From: Elmis aenea
Taxonomy: Eukaryota; Arthropoda; Insecta; Coleoptera; Elmidae
NCBI GenBank assembly: GCA_947652605.1
Contig: OX393577.1
Location: 57,932,108 to 57,996,107, forward strand
Length of the DNA stretch: 64,000 bases
Direction: 5' to 3'
Shown: positions 44,988-55,371 of the stretch, piece after piece
How positions within the stretch are numbered: the first letter of the stretch is position 1
Layout: each line of letters starts with the position of its first letter
Translations under genes and position numbers: made by a program
Notes under the pieces: generated by a model
The model's input: only the letters and a program-made list of their open reading frames with translations
The model's database searches: none
Told to the model about the DNA's origin: nothing

Positions 44988-45264
44988 CAGTGGTGCCCAA
45001 CTGAGGCGTCCGTATAGTACGGACGCCTCGGACCAACCCGTAGCTCGCGAGCAAGGTGTTGCTCGCGACACCTTTTGATGTTGCTCGCGACAACTTTTGA
45101 TGTGCCTCATTTTCTTTAACATATTACAAATTTTTATTGTTTGTGCATTAATAAAACGTTTAAAATTAAAATATTAAAATCAAAATACATATATCATATG
45201 TGGCTCGCCTAAAATTTTTAAATTCTAAATTGGTTCGAGCCCAGTTAAAGGTTGGGCACCACTG
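44988..45264. mobile_element. hAT element B of a tandem pair, TSD GTCTAGAG
   Basis: Inverted ends CAGTGGTGCCCAACTGAG and GTTGGGCACCACTG bound 277 bp. They are flanked by GTCTAGAG at 44980-44987 and 45265-45272, the same octamer that flanks element A. Palindromic G+C-rich motifs (GGCGTCCGTATAGTACGGACGCC, split here as GGCGTCCG/CGGACGCC) follow the left end. No coding sequence. Confidence 0.94.
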
Positions 45265-45504
45265 GTCTAGAGGAATGCAATTTAGTTTAATGGTTAAGAC
45301 AAAATTGTTTTCGAAAACATAACTACTGTTTAGTTTATTACTGCACAATCGTATTAAAATTACAATATTATCATTTGGTGCATTATTATACAATTATTTT
45401 AAACTATCGAACCTTAAATTATTGATTTACATTGTTGTTGGATTCTGTTTGTGATTCTCAGGTTATGCAATTTTGAAAAACAATAGCACCTACATGTTAA
45501 TATA

Positions 45505-45850
45505 CCGGGTGTAACTAAATTCTGGTACACCTCTTTTTTTTTAGTTTTTGTTTTAGACAAATAAAATTCTAAACCGGATTTTTTTAACATAATATGTACA
45601 CTAGTGCTTGCCTTTCGGTTTCACCTAGTTTTGTTATTTCATGTAGTACACCCTGTATATTTTTACGTTTTTCGAAATTTTAAATATATTTGTACCATTT
45701 TAATTAATTTATAACCTCAAATCATTTCAGGAAAAAAAATAATTTTTTATTAGCTGTGCTCTAAACTGCATAAAATGAATTTTATTATGTCAAAAAGTGT
45801 CCAGAAAACGTTTTTGTTAATTGAAATTGACATTTAGGTTTCTTTAATGG
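45505..45850 (+). mobile_element. Repeat with CCGGGTGTAACT end, copy 1
   Basis: It starts CCGGGTGTAACTAAATTC after TATA. An inner CACCCTG followed by TATA closes a ~150-bp unit at 45655. Homology with 57369-57684 continues past this point, through the TTATGTCAAAAAGTGTCC block near 45800. This copy lacks the hAT insertion found in the other one, so it shows the empty target site. Confidence 0.72.
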
Positions 45851-45859
45851 ACTTTAAAA

Positions 45860-46360
45860 GTTGTGAAATTGTTTTTTTTTTGACAAAAAGTCATTTTTTT
45901 TCAAATAAAACTTTAGTGGCTATTGCAGTTGTTAAAATAAAGTATTTTCTGACTAATTTAACAATATCATAACTTGTTATTTTTTGCGGTAATACTTAAC
46001 TTTTTTTTTAATTTACCAAGAAAACAATTTTTTTGCTATTTTCACAATGTCTATATTAATGAAGTGTCTTTTATTTTTCCTAAGCACCTATTCAATTAGC
46101 TATGCATGTTCTAATTTTTTATTACCTAGTTTTTTTAAATCACTTGGTGAAGGTAACTTGATAACATAAAAATAAATCCATTATGAGCACGTTTCACAAT
46201 ACCGTTTGAAGTTAGAATTTATCTTAAATTTCGCATTTATACACCCCCGCATAATTAGTTCCACGCGCTACGTTGAGGACGACAAAGTAAAATGAGTACT
46301 AAAGTTGAAGCTTAAGCATAATTTGCTTAAGAAATATTAAATTTTTATTGCACAGACAGG
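45860..46360. other. Spacer without recognised feature
   Basis: A+T-rich sequence with no exon or transposon end that I recognise. Confidence 0.4.
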
Positions 46361-46361
46361 T

Positions 46362-46661
46362 TTAAACATACAAATTATCCTTTAATTTAATCCTGAAAAG
46401 CATCAAATTTAATAAAATTAGTTTTAATAATTCCGTAAAATTGGTGGATGCGCCAGGCAAACTTCTTACATTATAAATAGATGGTGTTATCTTAGGGATT
46501 AGATCACTGTCTTGCTTTATCCATACATCTGTTGAGCTAATTCTGTTTAAACTATTCGTCAACATTTTAAGTCTATCTAAAAAAACATCACAGGAGAAAC
46601 AAAAGTGGCAGATAAGACCAATATTACATTTTTGTAAGATCAACATATAAACGTTTGCCAC
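46362..46661 (-). CDS. Unassigned 99-codon open frame, possibly spliced
   Basis: The minus-strand frame contains ICHFCFSCDVFLDRLKMLTN then SLNRISSTDVW and is free of transposon motifs. It includes a strong donor-like GTAAGAAG after PSIYN and an acceptor-like ATGCTTTTCAG about 95 bp later. Splicing there would end the protein after one more codon. The hydrophobic start and the F..RLK.L...L pattern distantly recall insect chemoreceptor segments, but this is only an impression. It could equally be a chance frame. Confidence 0.22.
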   Translation of the reverse strand: MANVYMLILQKCNIGLICHFCFSCDVFLDRLKMLTNSLNRISSTDVWIKQDSDLIPKITPSIYNVRSLPGASTNFTELLKLILLNLMLFRIKLKDNLYV

Positions 46662-46978
46662 TCATTTGTACATGGTTTGTTAAACTATCCAACTCATTTT
46701 TGTACATTTTAACATTTTAGAACATTAACAATTAGTTTATTTTTTCACCACTTTTTTCGTTAACAGTAAAACGTATACCTATAGGGTATATGTTTCAACA
46801 TGAAGAACTAAGGCATTTTAGCAACCATTGGAGACAGAAAGATATTTAAATTATACAAGAAGAATATTAAGTAAAATTTCATTAAAAACGTGCATATTGG
46901 GCTTAATTTTGAAATATAGGATGACTAGCCAGGGTCGAAATAAAACAATTGAAGTCAGTTATTATTTTATCCATGGCA

Positions 46979-47603
46979 ACGTCATCTGGACGCAATAAAA
47001 TTAACATGTAACCACAAAATTACTTCAATAAGTGTTCAAAATGACCTCCATCATTTTCAATCACGTAATCGCACTCTCTTTAAAAGCATTTTTAAATACA
47101 AAACAATATTTGTAGGAAATTTTGTTTTTGCACTCTATTCCTTATTTTCAGCTTTTCCGGAAAATCGGTTTGATTTTCAAAACATTTCACAAGACCAAAG
47201 TTGTAGCCCATAGAATTTGCTATCCAGAATGGGCCGTCGGTTTTTTTGTACAACCTTTCGTTTTAAAGATACAGCGGTTGCAAAGTCTAAGAAACAATTA
47301 AATTTTGTAAATTGTTTACATTTTTTTGTACAAACTGCTTTATAACTCTCATACCATTGCCTGTAGACAAAAAATAAGTAGAACTAATTTTGTAGAGAAT
47401 TTCATGTTCTATTAAAAGGCTTAAAGGTATTTTACGATAAAATTGATATTTTCGGCTACAGAGTCTTATAAATGCAGAAGTGTAAAAAAATCAAGTACGT
47501 GTTGATATCAGCTTAGCAGAAAAAAATTTACTTGAAATTTTTTCTTAGAAAAAGGTCCTCTATCACCACTTAAAATATTCGCGGTGATAACGAGGACACC
47601 CTG
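46979..47603. mobile_element. Partial copy of the CAGGGTGTCCCC foldback (right arm)
   Basis: From CATCTGGACGCAATAAAATT to the terminal GACACCCTG it follows 4017-4643 closely, with small changes (a 13-bp deletion near 47519; CGAGGACAC in place of CGGGGACAC). The left arm is absent, so it is not palindromic itself. Confidence 0.88.
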
Positions 47604-47609
47604 TATGTA

Positions 47610-48087
47610 AGCAAATTTTCTTTTAGTGATTTTCCATCCTTCGCAAATATTACCGTCTCATCTGTACAGCAAACTTCTAATACAGTTATTTTTTGCATGT
47701 TCCAATATCCCACTTCGTATTTTTTTTACTTTCTTATTCACTACTTTTATGGCTTCATCCAGGACTAGTGTAAATAGTAGAGGGCTTAAAATGCAGCCTT
47801 GTCTCACTGCTCTTATAGTTTCAAATATTTCCTATTCTTCTTGCCTCGTTCTTACATAGTTTATTGTTTTTTTGTATAAGCTTTTTATTCTTTTGATCAG
47901 GCTTTTTGAGGTTTCTCTTTTTTCCAAGATTGCCCAAATATCTTCTCTTTTAACCTGATCAAAGGCTTTATCTAGATCGACAAAATAGATATGTACGTCC
48001 CTTCCCTTCATCATGGCTTTCTCCACGATTTTAAACACTCCTAAATAGCAAACTAGTGTCTCGTTTAACCAACCTTGTATTCTCATT
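47610..48087 (-). pseudogene. LINE reverse-transcriptase fragment (RTE/Dong-like)
   Basis: On the minus strand the frame reads KGRDVHIYFVDLDKAFDQVK then REDIWAILEKRETSKSLIKR, YKKTINYVRT, AVRQGCILSPLLFTLVLDEA and ending KICEGWKIT-like residues with one stop. 'FVDLDKAFD.V' is the first catalytic Asp motif and 'RQGC.LSPLLF' the conserved motif 4 region. The (Y/F)ADD part is missing. The style differs from the Jockey copies and matches the fragment at 59460, which starts at YADD, so both may stem from one LINE family. Confidence 0.83.
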
Positions 48088-48089
48088 AT

Positions 48090-48490
48090 TTACCGAGATA
48101 GCAATAGTACCACATGGAAAAGTGAAACACCCTGTATAATAAAGAAACTTACTAAATTCAAAATTAATTCATAATAAACACATTTTATGAGTACAATTAT
48201 TATATAATCCAATTAATCAAAGACGAAAGTCATAATCGGTAATCGACCAATAAGCCAAGACCAATCGGTAATCTGCGAATTTTCTTATTGGTGCATTCCT
48301 AGCTAAGCATTGTTTTTTAGGTAACATAAATAACAAACTTATCTGTAAAACGTGATGTAAATTTTGTAGTTTCTAAGTAAATATCTTTTAGTAACAAATC
48401 AAGCATACCATGTTTGATTTATTTCGCTTTTTTTTTTAAGTAGACGCAAATTCAAAAGTATTTGACTTATTTGCATAGATTGCATTGAAA
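48090..48490. other. Spacer with one foldback terminus
   Basis: AAACACCCTG followed by TATA at 48125-48138 is a CAGGGTG-type terminus reading leftward. Its partner is not identified. The rest is featureless. Confidence 0.45.
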
Positions 48491-48492
48491 GA

Positions 48493-48575
48493 TGAACGAT
48501 AAAATTTTGAATTCAAAGAAAACTGCTATAGAAACTTATGAAATATTGCACAATGCATTTGGTAGCAGTTGTTTG
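48493..48575 (+). pseudogene. mariner transposase helix-turn-helix fragment
   Basis: KILNSKKTAIETYEILHNAF then GSSCLPR parallels the mariner N-terminal block 'K.A.ETY.ML..AFG...L.R'. The homology ends within 30 codons and the following frame (SETAE-like Ser/Arg-rich) is unrelated. Weak but specific-looking. Confidence 0.42.
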
Positions 48576-49191
48576 CCTCGCAAAGGTTCCACGAAAACCG
48601 TTAGCAACAAATGTTAAAAGCGTCGGATTCGTTTTACTTTGTACCGACTTCAAAGTTACACATCGATGCACAGAAACGAACGACTGCGGAATCGACTTAT
48701 AGTGGTGAAGACAACTTCTCAGAAACCGAAGTATTTACGAGTCCTTCAGAGAGCATAAGACTTACTCGTGTCATAATACTCTTCTGCCCTAAAAATCCAA
48801 ACTACTGATGGCACTTTTGTATCTACTATGTGTTTCTGCCTAGGTTTTCTTTCTCTGGATCCCAGGAATTAAGCTATTTTATTTTTGCCGGGAAATACTT
48901 ATTGTGCCGGGAATTCTCGACAGTTATTCCAAAAAATCATTAAATATTACGCTTATTATAAGAGATACAGGTTTGCTTAAATTAGACGAATTATTCTTAA
49001 GTATGAGAGTAGCTTCAATATACCTTTAAAAGTACAAAATTTCTCGTACTTCGGAAGTTATAGCAATAAATATAAAAATCTTGAATTTCTTTTTTCTCTC
49101 ATAACTTTTTTGTCTTAATTATTAAATCAACTTTATTTGTACTTTCTTAGCGTACTTTTTATGTAGAATGAAACTATTATTTCTTTAAATC

Positions 49192-49204
49192 ACTTTCCCT
49201 TTTT
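49192..49204 (+). repeat. Target-site duplication of LINE, left copy
   Basis: ACTTTCCCTTTTT recurs at 54011-54023 immediately after the poly(A) tail of the LINE. A 13-bp duplication next to poly(A) is the standard footprint of non-LTR retrotransposition. Confidence 0.85.
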
Positions 49205-50140
49205 TGAGGAAAAAAAGATCTGCTCTTCATTATTTCTAGACGTAGCCCAGGCCTTTGACAGAGTATGGCTCGAAGGCCTAGTACACAAGCTAAACAAATC
49301 TCTACCAAAGCAATATTGTGACATCCTAAAATCCTATCCATCAGATAGGATTTTCCGGGTGAAACAAGATGAAGAATATTCCACATTCAAAGAAATCAAA
49401 GCCGGAGTACCCCAAGGTAGTGTCCTTGGCCCAATACTGTACTTGCTATTCACTTTTGATATACCACAAACACAACATGTGAAAGTAGCCACTTTTGCCT
49501 ACGATACCGCAATTCTAGCCATCGGAACAACTATTGAACAATCAACAGATAAACTCCAGAACGCAACAAATCAAATCTTCGAATGGACTAAAACATGGCG
49601 CATCAAACTAAATGAAACTAAAACAGTGCAAGTGAATTTCACAAATAAAAGATTAGTAGAACACCTGCCAGTGATATTAAACAACAACAGAATTCCACAT
49701 TCTAACACAGCTAAATATTTAGGCATGAACCTGGACATTAAATTAAAGTGGAAAGAACACATTAAAAAAAAACGTGAAGAGCTAGGCATCAAATATAGAA
49801 AACTATTTTGGCTAATGAATAGGAAATCTAAACTTTCAATTGAAAATAAACTTCTAATATACAAACAAATACTGAAGCCAGTATGGACCTACGGCATACA
49901 GCTTTGGGGGTGTGCTGGTAAAACGAACATTAAAATAATACAGCGATTCCAAAATAAGGTACTCCGGGCAATTGTGGATGCCCCGTGGTACGTGAGGAAT
50001 GTCGACCTCCACAAGGACCTGAGGATGCCAACAGTCGACGAAGAAATCCAAAACTTTGCCAACAAACATGAACAAAGGCTGCATGATCACATCAACACCG
50101 AAGCCCTGCAGCTCTTGGACAACCAACATCTAGTGAGAAG
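49205..50140 (+). pseudogene. Jockey-type reverse transcriptase, 5'-truncated
   Basis: The frame is open from 49205 with CSSLFLDVAQAFDRVW (first catalytic Asp), KAGVPQGSVLGPILYLLF (motif 4), then VATFAYDTAILA where FADD is expected. The second-Asp motif is thus altered to F-A-Y-D and the enzyme would be inactive. Downstream are WTKTWRIKLNETKTVQVNFT, SNTAKYLGMNLDIKLKWKEH, the KQILKPVWTYGIQLWGCAG block and RFQNKVLRAIVDAPWYVRN. The last residues and stop (VRRLKRTKPFELAS) lie beyond the hAT insertion at 53788-53829. Truncation plus mutation makes it a pseudogene, yet the frame is otherwise intact and so relatively young. Confidence 0.92.
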
Positions 50141-50425
50141 CAGTGGTGAGCTATGAAATTTTTAACAAAGGGCTCGCTCATAGTTAAATAAAAACAAAAA
50201 AATAATATCAATTATATGTTGGAAAAAAATGGCATTTTAAATTCTAACGTGAATTATCGAGTGATTGTACATAATTCAAAAAATTCTATTGTGCGACGGG
50301 TTATTCTAAATTTAATCGTCATTGCTTGATAGGCACAGTAGCGGACTGGGAAATTCAACCGGCCCGAGAAAAACCTGCTAGACCAGCTCCCAAAAAAAAA
50401 AAAACCCAAAAAAATTTAATTTTAA

Positions 50426-50990
50426 AATGTCATATTTAGATAATAATAAAATTATTTCTAAAAAAATTCCATGTTCAGTCTCATTATGCTCTAATGAAAG
50501 TGAATTAGCAGATTCCTGTGAGCCCGAAAAGCTAAACCCCTTTTTCCAATTAGTTTTACATCTATAATTCTTTCCAATACTTGCTTGCGTTCAAGAGCAT
50601 TTTTTTTTGACGTAAGCTGCCTTCATTTGAGAATATTAAACCATAAATATCTTTACTTTTAAGTTTAAGCATATTAAGAATTTTTAATTTTTTGAATTTT
50701 TGACATTTTAAAATGTCATATTTAGATAATAATAAAATTATTTCTAAAAAAATTCCATGTTCAGTCTCATTATGCTCTAATGAAAGTGAATTAGCAGATT
50801 CCTGTGAGCCCGAAAAGCTAAACCCCTTTTTCCAATTAGTTTTACATCTATAATTCTTTCCAATACTTGCTTGCGTTCAAGAGCATTTTTTTTTACGTAA
50901 GCTGCCTTCATTTGAGAATATTAAACCATAAATATCTTTACTTTTAAGTTTAAGCATATTAAGAATTTTTAATTTTTTGAATGACTTTGT
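50426..50990. repeat. 285-bp tandem duplication inside the inner hAT
   Basis: The block from AAATGTCATATTTAGATAAT through TTCAAGAGCATTTTTTTT to TTAATTTTTTGAAT occurs at about 50426-50700 and 50711-50985. A third copy follows the internal left-end duplicate at 51717. Copies are nearly identical. Confidence 0.85.
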
Positions 50991-51616
50991 AAATTAAATT
51001 TCAAAATAGTTGAGACAAACGGCATTATACTAAGTAAAATAAACTCTATAACATTCTAAAATTTGAACAAAATCGTAAGAGCCGTTTTCGAGAAAAATTT
51101 TCAAAATTTTTAATTTTTTGAATAACTTTGTAAATTAAATTTCAAAATAGTTGAGACAAATGGCATTATACTAAGAAAAATAAACTCTATAACATACTAA
51201 AATTTGAACAAAATCGTAAGAGCCGTTTCCAAGAAAAATTTTCAAAATTTTTAATTTTTTGAATAACTTTGTAAATTAAATTTCAAAATAGTTGAGACAA
51301 ATGGCATTATACTAAGAAAAATAAACTCTATAACATACTAAAATTTGAACAAAATCGTAAAAGCCGTTTCCAAGAAACATTTTCAAATTTTTTTATTTTT
51401 TGAATAACTTTGTAAATTAAATTTCAAAATAGTTGAGACAAACAGCATTATACTAAGAAAAATAAACTCTATAACATACTAAAATTTGAACAAAATCGTA
51501 AATGCCGTTTTCGAGAAAAATTTTCAAAATTTTAAATTTTTTGAATAACTTTGTAAATTAAATTTCAAAATAGTTGAGACAAACGGCATTATACCAAGAA
51601 AAATAAACTCTATAAC
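50960..51616. repeat. 141-bp tandem repeat, 4-5 copies, inside the inner hAT
   Basis: TTCAAAATAGTTGAGACAAA recurs with its 'gttgag' at 51009, 51150, 51291, 51432 and 51573, a strict 141-bp period. Units also share CAAAATCGTAAGAGCCGTTT and TAAACTCTATAACATAC. High identity points to recent amplification. Confidence 0.93.
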
Positions 51617-51720
51617 CAGTAGCGGACTGGGAAATTCAACCGGCCCGGGAAAAACCTGCTGGTCTAGCCGGTCTGGCTCCCAAAAAAAGAATGACCCAAA
51701 AAAATTTAATTTTAAAATGT
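51617..51720 (+). repeat. Internal duplicate of the hAT left terminus
   Basis: CAGTAGCGGACTGGGAAATT and the following CAACCGGCCCGGGAAAAACC repeat the start of the element at 50336. The flank (TCTATAAC) does not match the right-hand TSD, so this is an internal duplication, not a second insertion. Confidence 0.82.
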
Positions 51721-51883
51721 AGTCATATTTAGATAATAATAAAATTATTTCTAAAAAAATTCCATGTTCAGTCTCATTATGCTCTAATGAAAGTAAATTA
51801 GTAGATTCCTGTGAGCCCGAAAAGCTAAACCCCTTTTTCCAATTAGTTTTACATCTATAATTCTTTCCAATACTTGCTTGCGT

Positions 51884-52590
51884 TCAAGAGCATTTTTTTT
51901 GACGTAAGCTACCTTCATTTGAGAATATTAAACCATAAATATCTTTACTTTTAAGTTTAAGCATATGCCTATAAACACAATTTTCATGGATCTTATTATT
52001 TTCATGTTCTTTAACACGTTGCAGAGTATGCTTCCAGTCTTTCATTCCATCATTTACAAACGAACATTCGTTCTTATCACTGTATGCCAAGCACACGGAA
52101 CAAAATAGAGATTCTTTTTCTAAACAATATGATAATCATCGTCTGCTTATTTTATCATCTCTGTAAAATATAACATTTGGCTTAAATGGCCAATAAGTTA
52201 TATCACCAATAGTTGGCTGACAAGGATGTTTGTTAAAAAAATACTCAAAATTTTGACTTGTTGGTTTTGTGAAATAACTAGCTGATAAGTATTCAAAATA
52301 TTTGTTACTTGGTAAGTTAGACTTGAACATGAAGACTTTGCGTTGATAATCAACGTTTCAATTTTGTCCGTTTCAATGGGGCAGATTAGATTGTCATCTT
52401 TTGTCGAATTTGATGAATGCTATTCTTGATCAATGATTTTTCAACATCAGGTGCACTAACTTTAGAAGCTAAAGCAAACAAATCACAACTTGAATTTTTT
52501 TTTAGCAACTTCGTGAAGTACTTTTAGCCTTTTCTCTCTCTCTTTATGAGCACCTTTTCTTTTTTTCCAGTTTTTCTTGATTAAAAACTA
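51884..52590 (-). pseudogene. hAT transposase N-terminus with TTF-type zinc finger
   Basis: Read on the minus strand, a Lys/Arg-rich start (KKRKGAHKEREKRLKVLHEV, about 52500-52590) is followed by degenerate sequence. Then come frames at 52136-52330 (SASYFTKPTSQNFEYFFNKH, GDITYWPFKPNVIFY) and 51884-52096 (CLAYSDKNECSFVNDGMKDW then KHTLQRVKEHENNKIHENCV). The C...W..H..H..N..H spacing is that of the TTF/BED-like finger in ZMYM1-like hAT transposases. Stops and frameshifts separate the blocks. The catalytic region is absent, its place taken by tandem repeats. Confidence 0.75.
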
Positions 52591-52675
52591 TAACAAACTT
52601 TGATTTTTTCCCTACACAATCTCATAGCCAACGCGATCACAAGTATGACAAGTATCACAAGTATGACCTTTTGAA

Positions 52676-53563
52676 AGGACCTTTTTCAGACGGCCGTGGA
52701 TGATATCAAAATGTGTTTTATTTGCACTTTCTTTACATCGTTGGATGCGCCAGTCTTTTAGCTACATTTTGAACACCGAATCAAAATTTTCGGTTCGCTA
52801 ATAACGGAGTTACGAATTTTTTTGTAGACAGAGATGTTTTTATTTTTGCGTGCGAACTCTTGGCATATTGCCGGACCTTTTTCAGACGGCCGTGGATGAT
52901 ATCAAAATGTGTTTTATTTGCACTTTCTTTACATCGTTGGATGCGCCAGTCTTTTAGCTACATTTTGAACACCGAATCAAAATTTTCGGTTCGCTAATAA
53001 TGGAGTTAGGAATTTTTTTGTAGACCGAGATGTTTTTATTTTTGCGAGCGAACTCTTGGCATATTGCCGGGCCTTTTTCAGACGGCCGTGGATGGTATCA
53101 AAAAGTGTTTTATTTGCACTTTCTTTACATCGTTGGATGCGCCAGTCTGTTAGCTACATTTTGAACACCGAATCAAAATTTTCGGTCCGCTAATAACGGA
53201 GTTACGAATTTTTTTGTGGACCGAGATGTTTTTATTTTTGCGAGCGAACTCTTGGCATATTGAGGGACCTTTTTCAGACGGCCGTGGATGATATCAAAAA
53301 GTGTTTTATTTGCACTTTCTTTACATCGTTGGATGCGCCAGTCTTTTAGCTACATTTTAAACATCGAATCAAAATTTTCGGCACGCTAATAACGGAGTTA
53401 CGAATTTTTTTGTAGACCGAGATGTTTTTATTTTTGCGTGCGAACTCTTGGCATATTGCCGGACTTTTTTCAGACGGCCGTGGATGATATCAAAAAGTGT
53501 TTTATTTGCACTTTCTTTACATCGTTGGATGCGCCAGTCTTTTAGCTACATTTTGAACACCGA
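52676..53563. repeat. 196-bp tandem repeat, about 4.5 copies, inside the inner hAT
   Basis: CTTTTTCAGACGGCCGTGGA starts units at 52681, 52877, 53073, 53269 and about 53464, an exact 196-bp period. Units share ACATCGTTGGATGCGCCAGT and AACGGAGTTACGAATTTTTT. The sequence bordering both sides (ACATCA.GTGCACTAACTTT at 52445 and 53566) is itself duplicated. This suggests that the array grew within a local duplication. Confidence 0.93.
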
Positions 53564-54010
53564 ACATCAAGTGCACTAACTTTAGAAGTTAGGGCAAACA
53601 TATCGCGGCCCCAGAGCGACCGGCCCACCGGGATTTCTCCCGGTGTCCCGCCGGCCCTGTCCGCCACTGGATAGGCATGACTTCGTCGCTTTACTAATGT
53701 ATGTAATGACAAGGGGCTCGCAAATTAAGGAATAATTTAACAAAGGGCTCGCGCGAGCCCCCGCGAGCCCCCTACAGCTCACCACTGGTGAGAAGGCTTA
53801 AACGCACCAAGCCGTTTGAGTTAGCGAGTTAGTGTAAAGCAGAGCACTGTGCGGTTGTGTAAAGTGTCGTTCTTGAAAACAAGAATACAGAAGAAAAAAA
53901 GAAGACACCAACGGGTGGACTCTTAACTTAAGTAGAACTATCATAAAGACATATTGCTGGTTGGCTAAAGTAGCTAGGTGCAATAAAACAATACAGTTAA
54001 AAAAAAAAAA

Positions 54011-54023
54011 ACTTTCCCTTTTT
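54011..54023 (+). repeat. Target-site duplication of LINE, right copy
   Basis: ACTTTCCCTTTTT follows the poly(A) tail directly and matches 49192-49204. Confidence 0.85.
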
Positions 54024-55293
54024 ATGATTTTTTTCTTATGGGTCGACCAGCTGACTTTGAAATAGTTATGTGCTTTTTTCCTCTGGAAAAAAATTTAAAA
54101 AAATATTGTTTTTTGGAAAAACCAACCAAAAATCCAAAACAAAGCAATGCAGAATTAGAGTTAGTTATTTCTACACAATTTTTATGGCTAAGAATGTAAT
54201 ATTTTAACATGTCCATTTTTTTAATTTTTAAATGTACCTAGCCATGATTATAAAAAAATTCAACAAGGACTATCGCATTGCAAAACAATATTTTAAAATA
54301 CAAATAAACAAAACCGCAGACAAGTAATTTTGTCATTTGAGTTTTATTGTTTGTTATAGTTTCTGTTTTCATTGATAGCTTGATATGTGATTGGTAAAAT
54401 ACGATTTTTCTTGGTTTTTTGAGTTATTTATAAAAATAGATATGGTTTGTAATATCTTATTAGAAAGAGGTAAAAAAATGCAATATATTATTCCAAAGCC
54501 AACTCGACGGCTCATAAGAAATAATGAACTTAAAGGTAATATCTCAAGAACGAAAAGTGATTAAAAAAATTATAAAATATTGGTTATATTATACACTAAA
54601 ATTACCATAAGAAAGTACAAATAAAATTGACCTAATAGTGCAGACCAAAAAGGTATGAGAGAAAAAAGAAATTAAATATTTCTACAATTTTTGGTTTAAC
54701 TTCTGAAGCACAAGGAATTTTTTATTTTTAAAAATAAACAGTAACAAAAGCTTTTAAAAATCCCTATCACATTGGTTTTATTTAAAGGATCTTTTTACAA
54801 CTTTATATATGCTTAAAATTGTTGTTCCTAATAAAATAATATAAAATTAAAAAGTATAAGACATACAGGGTGCGCCATTAGTGCGATAAAGTCCATTATT
54901 GCCCTTAATGTCAACTTAATAAAAAAAAGTTTTTAATGAAACTTATAGTATTTCTACACGTGCATGTTTTAAAATTAGTTTCAAGTATACAGGGGGTTTC
55001 ATAAAAGTGGGGCGTCACTAAAGGTATTTTTTTTTAATTGAACACCCCGTATATTTTTGCATAATCGAATTCAGCAAGAAAATCTCCATATGACAGTATT
55101 TTGTTTTTTTCATTTTTTTTGCGACGTTGCCAATTTATCTTAAAAAATCTTTGAATTTCCAGAAAAACAGGGTACAATACTTGTCAAGAGCACAACCTTA
55201 TGAATAATACCTAATTGGCATATGATATTTTGTACATACAAAGTCAAAAGGTGTAGTCACAGTCTAAATACATCAAAATTAATTTATATTATA

Positions 55294-55371
55294 CAGGGTG
55301 TTTCTTATAGATGTGCCAACTTCCCAATTTTCAAACATCAATAACTTTATTTTTTCAAATGGAACACCCTG
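55294..55371. mobile_element. 78-bp mini-unit in the left arm of the palindrome
   Basis: CAGGGTGTTTCTTATAGATG to ATGGAACACCCTG forms a complete 78-bp unit with inverted CAGGGTGTT ends and TATA on both sides. Its mirror copy of the same length is at 56183-56260. It looks like a miniature member of the CAGGGTG group that was already present before the arm was duplicated. Confidence 0.78.

Larger units (their letters stand above)
50336..53669 (-). mobile_element. Inner hAT element with transposase relic, TSD GATAGGCA
   Basis: Ends CAGTAGCGGACTGGGAAATT and CGGCCCTGTCCGCCACTG are inverted. GATAGGCA repeats at 50328-50335 and 53670-53677 are identical. The interior holds a second copy of the left end (from 51617), a 285-bp duplication, two tandem arrays (141 bp and 196 bp) and the N-terminal part of a hAT transposase on the minus strand. 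It is nested in the MITE at 50141-53787. Confidence 0.93.
50141..53787. mobile_element. Outer hAT element, TSD GTGAGAAG
   Basis: Inverted ends CAGTGGTGAGCT and AGCTCACCACTG are flanked by perfect GTGAGAAG repeats at 50133-50140 and 53788-53795. Subterminal AACAAAGGGCTCGC occurs on both sides. Excising it with one repeat rejoins the LINE reading frame exactly (LVRRLKR). Without the nested hAT it is about 310 bp, a MITE. Confidence 0.95.
49205..54010 (+). mobile_element. 5'-truncated Jockey-type LINE with nested hATs
   Basis: The LINE starts inside the reverse transcriptase at 49205 and ends in poly(A) at 53998-54010, between 13-bp duplications. Without the hAT insertion (50141-53787 plus one 8-bp repeat) it is about 1.15 kb, comparable to the copy at 18633-19499. 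It is inserted in the left arm of a foldback. Confidence 0.9.
48950..54730. mobile_element. Foldback element split by a nested retrotransposon
   Basis: The left arm (48950-49204) has CGCTTATTATAAGAG, TTCTTAAGTATGAGAG and TTTTTTCTCTCATAAC. The complementary arm lies at about 54500-54730 (TATGAGAGAAAAAAG and neighbours). A LINE of 4.8 kb, including its own nested hATs, is inserted at 49205-54010; removing it restores a ~0.97-kb foldback. The extreme CAGGGTG ends are not visible, so both termini are eroded. Confidence 0.72.
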
